Source of the DNA: Chitinophagaceae bacterium
GTDB taxonomy: Bacteria > Bacteroidota > Bacteroidia > Chitinophagales > Chitinophagaceae
Length of the DNA stretch: 9,225 bases
Reading direction: 5' to 3'
Assembly: GCA_025455665.1 (NCBI GenBank)
Contig: JALOMC010000068.1
Span: 1-9,225, forward strand
A program made the translations under genes and the position numbers. The notes beneath the pieces are model-generated. The model did no database searches and had not been told where the DNA came from. It worked only from the letters and a program-made list of their open reading frames with translations. Positions 1-5,700 of the stretch are shown here, piece by piece (the stretch's first letter is position 1; every line of letters starts with the position of its first letter).

Positions 1-2214
1 CTGTACCAGGCCCTGATTGGCCAGCCAGCTGGCTTTCAGGTTTTTGATGCTGATGGGCAGCAGCGGGGCACTGTTGTTGGCTACAAAGAAGGTGCTGAAA
101 CTTTCAACATCTGCTGTGATGACGTAGCCGCTGGCACCGAATACATCAACTGCATCTACCGCTATTGCGCTTGCCACACCACTAATAGCGGTTTGGCAAG
201 TGTTGGTGTTGTTTTTGTAAATGCCCATTTTGTCTTTGTTCGTAACGCCGCTATTGAAACCGGCGGAGTTGCTGGCATTTTGCAAGGCAGTAAACTCGGC
301 ATTGGTGAGGTAGAAGCGGATACCGGCAGGGTTGCCAGGAGTTGGCTGCGTGCCGACAGAGATTGTGATATTGCGGTCGAGGTAGAGGCGTCGTGCGGCA
401 TCTTCTCGCACAGTACTGCCGTTTTTATAAACGCTGGCAGTGACGGCGCCAAGGTTGTTGCCACGTCCGTTTACTTCGGCGATGATGTTGCCCTCATCAT
501 CGGTAATGGGCACCCAAATATTATTGTTGTTGTTAGTTGCATTGATGGTCGCTCCCTGCAAAGTTTGGCAGCTATTGTTTGTAGCAGTACCAATTGGGAT
601 ATACGATGGAATATTACTCTTACCAGCCACATCATTATAGCCAATAAATGTGTAGCGGATTACTTGACCTTCATCTGGGCTATTAACGGGGGTGGTAGAG
701 GTGGGGCCAGATGTGCTGCCAGAGCCATCTATAGTAGCATATATTGTTCTTCCGTCCTCTCCGAATGCTATATCACGATAGCGGTTTAGTGTATGCAGTA
801 CAACCGCAGTATCAAAACCATCAATCGGTATAATTGAGTTACCATCTGCACTCAGTTTTTGGCGCATCAGAAACCCTTTTTTCAGTGAGGTTTGAATTAT
901 TGAGTTATTCCAGCCTGGAATGCGCCCAAGATTGTAGATGTCCATACCAGAAGGTGCAATGGAAGGCCACCCCTGATTGGATGGGTTGTTCAGATAGATG
1001 AACCTTACCGTATTTGGTGTAGCGTCCGGACCATTCGGGGCCGCAAAGTAGGAGTAGATTGGTGTCTTGTAGTTTGGGGTGTTGATAGAGTCTAGCACCT
1101 CACTAGTAATGATAGGTAGCACTGTTGGTATTGCAGGACTAAACGAGCCGTCTGGAAACCCGCTGAAATTTGGCCTTGATGCTCGGGCGTTGTTGTAGTT
1201 GCCGTCAAAAGCGTATCCTTGGATACCGGGGTGCCCATAGTTCTTGCCCCGCTCTAGGATATTTAATTCATCATCGCTGAATTGGCCATGTGATCCTGCG
1301 TAGAGTTTGCCATTGGCATACGCAAACCCTTGAATGTTTCTATGCCCTATATTCCAAACTGCACTTTGACCAACTACGGGGGCTTGGTTGTTGTAAGGGT
1401 TATTATTTGGGATCCACTGGTTGTAGTCAACAGAGCCTTGGTCTGCATCTGTATCTTTTTCCAAGTTGAAGCGAAGCACCTTCCCTTCGTAGGATTCAGT
1501 CCATTGAGCTTTCATAGTCCTTGCGGCGTTCCAAAATTGTCCTGATCCCATGTCGCCCGACGCATAGAAGAGGTAGTCAACGCCGTCGACAGGAGCAATG
1601 GTTAATCGACCACTGTTGTGATCATTACTGCCACGCAAGGTATCGATGATAATCTCAGGCGCCTCCAGTGCTTTGGTTGTAGCGTTGTAGGTGAACCGAA
1701 CTATACTGTTATAGAATAGGTAGCCATTGACAAGTTCGCTTCCCACCGTTTGGTTTTGACCGACGTACTGACGTACATAAGCCACATACACGAAGTTTTT
1801 TGGGTTGGTCGCCGCTAAAAATCGAGGATGCAGTGCCATGCCCATCATGCCACCTTGGGGCCAAGGGTTCGCATTTACCGCAAAAGTTCGATTCAGAGTT
1901 GGAAACTGGGTTGCACCGCTCGCCAAATTGAGGATTACCCGACCAGAGTTTGCACTGTTCGGCGCAATTTTTCTGATTCTGTACTCTCTGTTTTCAGTTA
2001 TCCAAAGTGAATCCTCGACGCCTTCATAAATGATTTCCCAGCCACCATTATTTGTGTTGCCAGTGGCGTCTACATCATACAAGGTTGTAGCTCTGAACAC
2101 TTCTCTTGTACGAGTAGCTACCGGCTGAACTTGTGCAGTAGCTTTCAAATGAATAATTGCGGAAAGTACAAGCACGCTGCCAACCAGCAGCCGCCGCACA
2201 AATACCTGTTGCAT
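1..2214 (-). CDS. Secreted PQQ-dependent sugar dehydrogenase (GSDH beta-propeller) with appended T9SS-type C-terminal region, 3' part missing
   Basis: This reading frame is open from the ATG at 2214-2212 to the window edge (738 codons), with an in-frame TAA three codons upstream that fixes the start. Residues 1-27 form a signal peptide (RR then a hydrophobic stretch, cleavage near ATA|Q), so the product is exported. Residues about 32-523 match soluble PQQ glucose dehydrogenase (GdhB/aldose dehydrogenase family), which oxidises sugars at C1 and passes electrons on from PQQ. Visible hallmarks are NDHNSGR with the likely catalytic base His199, GHRNIQG (Arg292, Asn293, Gln295), the calcium-site stretch around SDDELN (313-318) and NYGHP, GWPSIAP (Trp416), SLKKG (Lys445) and NRYRD (Arg478, Arg480). 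All have counterparts among the PQQ- or substrate-binding residues of the Acinetobacter enzyme. Residues about 540-738 are an extra beta-rich region common in Bacteroidota surface proteins. Its last residues (LLPISIKNLKA) look like the start of an Fn3-like/T9SS tail beyond the window. Exact substrate is unknown, and no PQQ synthesis genes are in view. Confidence 0.9.
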   Translation of the reverse strand, partial: MQQVFVRRLLVGSVLVLSAIIHLKATAQVQPVATRTREVFRATTLYDVDATGNTNNGGWEIIYEGVEDSLWITENREYRIRKIAPNSANSGRVILNLASGATQFPTLNRTFAVNANPWPQGGMMGMALHPRFLAATNPKNFVYVAYVRQYVGQNQTVGSELVNGYLFYNSIVRFTYNATTKALEAPEIIIDTLRGSNDHNSGRLTIAPVDGVDYLFYASGDMGSGQFWNAARTMKAQWTESYEGKVLRFNLEKDTDADQGSVDYNQWIPNNNPYNNQAPVVGQSAVWNIGHRNIQGFAYANGKLYAGSHGQFSDDELNILERGKNYGHPGIQGYAFDGNYNNARASRPNFSGFPDGSFSPAIPTVLPIITSEVLDSINTPNYKTPIYSYFAAPNGPDATPNTVRFIYLNNPSNQGWPSIAPSGMDIYNLGRIPGWNNSIIQTSLKKGFLMRQKLSADGNSIIPIDGFDTAVVLHTLNRYRDIAFGEDGRTIYATIDGSGSTSGPTSTTPVNSPDEGQVIRYTFIGYNDVAGKSNIPSYIPIGTATNNSCQTLQGATINATNNNNNIWVPITDDEGNIIAEVNGRGNNLGAVTASVYKNGSTVREDAARRLYLDRNITISVGTQPTPGNPAGIRFYLTNAEFTALQNASNSAGFNSGVTNKDKMGIYKNNTNTCQTAISGVASAIAVDAVDVFGASGYVITADVESFSTFFVANNSAPLLPISIKNLKASWLANQGLVQ

Positions 2215-2325
2215 GGGCAGTTAATTATTGGGTTAGAACTGAATTGTGCTAACAAATGGTTGCTCAGGGAACAGGATTTTGAAAGAAGTGCCGATAATGA
2301 TCGGTACTCAAGGTGCTCATCTACG

Positions 2326-2355
2326 CAGATATATCTGCTGTCAAACCGACAGCAA
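2326..2355 (-). promoter_or_regulatory. Candidate promoter of the dehydrogenase gene
   Basis: On the minus strand the sequence reads TTG (2355-2353), a 19-base spacer, then TATATCTG (2333-2326). This fits the Bacteroidota -33/-7 pattern TTG-N17-23-TAnnTTTG with one mismatch (C for T). The start of transcription would fall near 2322, giving a leader of about 108 bases. The -7 box lies in the perfect 14-base palindrome GCAGATATATCTGC, and a GCTGTC/GACAGC dyad fills the spacer, which would suit an operator. The assignment rests on motif match and spacing only. Confidence 0.4.
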
Positions 2356-2443
2356 GGTACCAAAATGCGTATTGACAAAAGTCAAAAAATAAAAAGTAGC
2401 TAAAATCGTAATGTTTAAAATACTGTCTTAAAGTTAGTTGTTC

Positions 2444-2465
2444 AAATTTGTCAAATGTCAAATTT
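2444..2465. repeat. Inverted repeat AAATTTG-N8-CAAATTT containing a tandem GTCAAAT repeat
   Basis: Arms AAATTTG (2444-2450) and CAAATTT (2459-2465) are perfect complements. Inside them GTCAAAT occurs twice head to tail (2450-2456 and 2457-2463). A further GTCAAA lies at 2381-2386 as part of TTGAC-N4-GTCAA. The recurring GTCAAA word in AT-rich intergenic DNA could be a protein-binding motif. No specific regulator can be named. Confidence 0.5.
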
Positions 2466-2466
2466 A
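2459..2466 (-). promoter_or_regulatory. Alternative -7 box for the dehydrogenase gene
   Basis: The minus strand reads TAAATTTG, a perfect match to TAnnTTTG. No clear TTG/TTTG lies 17-23 bases upstream on that strand (only a TTTT run), and the leader would be about 240 bases, so this is weaker as a complete promoter than the one at 2326-2355. It also coincides with the right arm of an AAATTTG/CAAATTT dyad. Confidence 0.2.
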
Positions 2467-2476
2467 TTCAGACATT

Positions 2477-2506
2477 CTTGTTCGTGTGGAAAACTCTGTA
2501 CCTTTA
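2477..2506 (+). promoter_or_regulatory. Candidate distal promoter of the surface-protein gene
   Basis: CTTG at 2477-2480 followed after 18 bases by TACCTTTA (2499-2506) resembles TTG-N-TAnnTTTG with one mismatch at the last base. It would give a leader of about 207 bases that includes the GCTATGG/CCATAGC hairpin at 2522-2548. It competes with the proximal candidate at 2650-2678. Confidence 0.3.
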
Positions 2507-2521
2507 ACATGGACTTGGAGC

Positions 2522-2548
2522 GCTATGGCTGCTGGAACCAACCATAGC
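2522..2548. repeat. Inverted repeat GCTATGG-N13-CCATAGC
   Basis: Two perfect 7-base arms (2522-2528 and 2542-2548) flank a 13-base loop. If transcription starts at the distal promoter (about 2510) this would form a hairpin near the 5' end of the mRNA, possibly stabilising the leader. There is no T-run after it, so it does not look like an intrinsic terminator. Confidence 0.45.
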
Positions 2549-2649
2549 AACAAAGCTTCGGAATTCCAATCTCAATTCTTCTCCCTTTTCTCTTAAGCAT
2601 GCCGGGCTGGAAACAGCTCACCTTTCAAAATCCGACGCCTGCGAACGTA

Positions 2650-2678
2650 TTGGGTAATCGCAGCTGTGCATATATCTG
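2650..2678 (+). promoter_or_regulatory. Candidate proximal promoter of the surface-protein gene
   Basis: TTG (2650-2652), an 18-base spacer and TATATCTG (2671-2678) match the Bacteroidota -33/-7 pattern with one mismatch, and would give a short leader of about 35 bases before the ATG at 2717. The -7 box sits in the dyad TGTGCA-N6-TGCACA (2665-2682). The ten bases ATATATCTGC here are identical to those in the dehydrogenase candidate promoter. The short leader makes it more attractive than the distal candidate. Confidence 0.4.
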
Positions 2679-2682
2679 CACA
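2665..2682. repeat. Dyad TGTGCA-TATATC-TGCACA over the proximal -7 box
   Basis: Six-base perfect arms at 2665-2670 and 2677-2682 flank TATATC, which is itself nearly symmetric. Its position on top of the candidate -7 box is that expected of a repressor operator. The function is inferred from position. Confidence 0.45.
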
Positions 2683-2716
2683 GGGCACAATTGGTCATCA
2701 TACAAGCTGGAAATGT

Positions 2717-5700
2717 ATGAACCTTGTGAAACGTTCTATATGGTTGTATTTGAGCTGCATGCTCGTGGCTGCCGATGCTATCGGACAGTTGGTAGGGGGT
2801 GATGTAAACAAACCTATCAACACCGTGTACTACATTGGCAACAACAATGTGGGCAGCTCTTCGCCGGTCTTTACGGTGACTGCGCCCACTACTTGCGCTG
2901 GTACCGGCACTGTACGTGTGCAGTGGAATGGCGGTACTACCGCAGCTTCTATTCGCCGGGTCGATATGCATGGAGGGCTTCGGTTTGTTGGCACACAAGC
3001 AACAGGCTCTGGTAACAACCTCAACAGCGGCAACAGCTTTACATTCAATTTTACAGGTTTACAACCTGGCACTTACACCTTCAGTCTTTCTCGTGATCCT
3101 ATCGACGATAACCTGACCACTAATAACGTGGCAGCTGGGGCCGCCGATGATTGGGCCATCGGTAATTTTAATTCAATCGGCGACCAGCAGCGTTGTGCGG
3201 TCATAGGTGTGATCATTTTGCCCACCGCTGGCAATCTGCCAAACATCACGGCTACTGCGCAGGGTGCTTCTTCCTGCATCAGTTCGGTAGGAAGCGTTAC
3301 CATCAGTGGCCTTACGCCGGGCACCACCTACGAAGTGGCTACTACGGTAGGCGGCAGTTATGTGTCTACCGGCCCCATTGGTGCCAGTGGCAATTTTGTC
3401 ATCAATAATCTGTACCCCGGTATCTACCCGGTGAGGGTGCGCCTGCCGGGTACTACCTGCTACCGCGAATTGAACATTCAGGTACCCAGCCCGGCCGGTG
3501 TACCCTGTTTTACCACCGATGAGCTGATCGATTTTGCCCCCACTGGTACCAGCCTGATAGCCAACGGCCACTTTGGCACCACCGCAGCTACCATGCCTAG
3601 TTTGGCCAGTATCGCAGCTATTACCGACTATTCGTTGGTAGCCATTGGCAGCGGGCAGCCGCAAGATTCCCGGTATTCCATTGCCAGAAGTACCGACAAT
3701 GCTGACAATGGTGGGGTCGCCTCCTTTACTTGGCGCCTGCGCAATTTGCAGTATCCCCGGCAAGGTCACCACATCTTTGCCTGCTTACAGTGGTCCAGAG
3801 ATCATACTGGTTCGATTACCCAGGCCGATGGTACTGCCAATGGCTTCATGATGGTGGTAAATGCCAACTACCGAACCGACCGGGCACTGTATTTCTCAGG
3901 GCTCAACATGATTCAGGGGCGCACTTACCAGTTTTCGTTTTGGGCAAAAAACCTACAGCCCTTTATGCCCCGAAATAAGAACAACGCCACCGCCGATGGC
4001 GAACCTACCTACCAACCAATTGTGCCAAGGCTGGGCGTAGTGGTCAATGGAATTATTTATGACTATGCCGAGCTGGGCTATGTGGTAGAACCTGCCAGCT
4101 ACGGCGCCAATACCTATCTGAACCAGATGGGCTGGGAGCAATTCAAAGTAAGATTTACAGCGCCGGTCAGTAATGCCAATTCCAATGTGGGTATTTACAA
4201 TTTTCAACAAGGCGGATTTGGCAACGACTTTTTGCTGGATGATGTAGAACTGTATGAAGTAACACAGATAGGCGATAAAGTTTGGAATGACTTAGATGCC
4301 GATGGACGGCAAGATGCAAACGAGCCGGGTATGGCCAATGTAACCGTTACCTTGAATGACGCTACTGGTTTGCCCATTAAAACAACCGTGTCAGATGCGG
4401 CCGGCAACTACCGGTTTACCGTGCCGTACAACACCGCCAACTACTCGGTTACATTCATTCCTCCGCCCAACTATAGCTTTTCCCCGGCAGTGGGTACTGG
4501 TGCTACCGATAATACCGATAGTGACCCGAATGTGAATACTGGCACAACTGCGTTCTTCAGCCTGACTGCTGGTGCCAATCAGCTGAATATCGATTGCGGG
4601 CTGCGGTTCAATGCGCCTTCACCATTTGCTTCTATTGGCGATTTTGTGTGGATGGACACGAACAATAATGGAGTGCAGGATGCCGGCGAACCTGGTGCAG
4701 CAGATGTGGTGGTGTCGTTGTTTAATGCCAGCGATGTACTGGTAGGCTCCACCGTTACAGACGCCCGTGGCTTTTACCGATTCGATCGGGTGGTGCCTGG
4801 CCAATACCGCATTGGCGTAACGGCTCCTCCGGGTACCCTGCTTACAGCTAAAGATGCAGGTGGCAACGATAATGTTGACAGCGACTTGTTTCAGACAGGT
4901 GCCAACTCAGGAAGAACCGACCTTTTTATGGTGGCGGCTAATACAGCCATCCGTCACATAGATGCAGGCATTTATCTGGCGCCGCTTACCCGCCGCAGTA
5001 TTGGCGATCTGGTATGGAATGATGTAGATGCTGATGGCATGCAGGATGCTGGCGAGCCCGGTTTGCCAAGTATCGAAGTTTTACTTTTCTGGGCAGGGGC
5101 CGATAATGTGGCTGGCAACGCCGATGACGTGTATGTTGCCACCCAGTTTACCGATGGGTTTGGCAACTACCAGTTTAATGATCTGAACGACCAGGTATAC
5201 TACGTACAGGTAACTGCACCGGCCGGCTGGCAGTTTGTAGGTAAAAATCTGGCAGGCGGCAATATTTTCCGCGACAGCGATTTCAACCCGGCGAATGGCC
5301 GTTCAGATGCTGTTGATTTTAGTACCGGAGAAATCAATATTTACAGAGTGGATGCGGGCCTGCGGCTGGCTACACCGCCACCCTTCTGGGGGTCTATTGG
5401 CGATGTGGTATGGAACGACCTGGATTTTGACGGCGTGCAAGATGCCAACGAGCCACTGATGCCGGCTATAACCGTAACACTGTACAATAGCAGCGGCGCT
5501 GTGGTCAGTACCATGGCTACCGATAGTATCGGGCGGTACCGGTTTGTATTTGTGGCGCCCGGTACCTACAAGCTAGGATTCACCAATCTGCCCGATGGCT
5601 ACTTGTTTACGCTGCAAGACCGTGGTGGAAACGATGGTGCCGATAGCGATGCCGATGAGCTGACCGGTGAGACAGCCAATTTCATTTTGAGCAGCGGTGC

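Larger units (their letters stand above)
2215..2716. promoter_or_regulatory. Divergent intergenic region between the dehydrogenase and the surface protein
   Basis: These 502 bases separate two divergently transcribed exported-protein genes. I see no convincing gene here: short open frames overlap on both strands and none has a recognisable protein. The region is AT-rich in the middle (about 2370-2470) and holds a cluster of inverted repeats (CCGAT-N4-ATCGG at 2291-2304, GCAGATATATCTGC at 2325-2338, GCTGTC-N5-GACAGC at 2337-2353, TTGAC-N4-GTCAA at 2372-2385, AAATTTG-N8-CAAATTT at 2444-2465, GCTATGG-N13-CCATAGC at 2522-2548, TGTGCA-N6-TGCACA at 2665-2682). Candidate Bacteroidota promoters on both strands are listed separately. 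The density of dyads suggests regulator binding sites or leader RNA structures, but which are functional cannot be told from one sequence. Confidence 0.7.

Noticed and set aside
193..789. 198-codon plus-strand open frame
   Set aside because: It lies antisense to the well-supported dehydrogenase frame and shows no recognisable domain. It is a shadow of that gene.
2131..2403. Small open frames on both strands over the dehydrogenase start and intergenic region
   Set aside because: They overlap the signal peptide of the dehydrogenase or promoter-like dyads, have no recognisable protein features and no convincing start context.
2555..2600. GGAATTCC palindrome and pyrimidine-rich stretch
   Set aside because: An 8-base palindrome is expected by chance and nothing around it supports a function.
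2666..2716. GTG start at 2666 for the surface protein
   Set aside because: It would add 17 polar residues before an otherwise clean signal peptide, and it lies within the candidate -7 box and palindrome. ATG 2717 is preferred.
2717..2760. Possible lipoprotein signal (LSC at residues 12-14)
   Set aside because: The -3 residue is Tyr and only 13 residues precede the Cys. The hydrophobic stretch continues past it and the protein has a T9SS sorting domain, so an ordinary signal peptide fits better.
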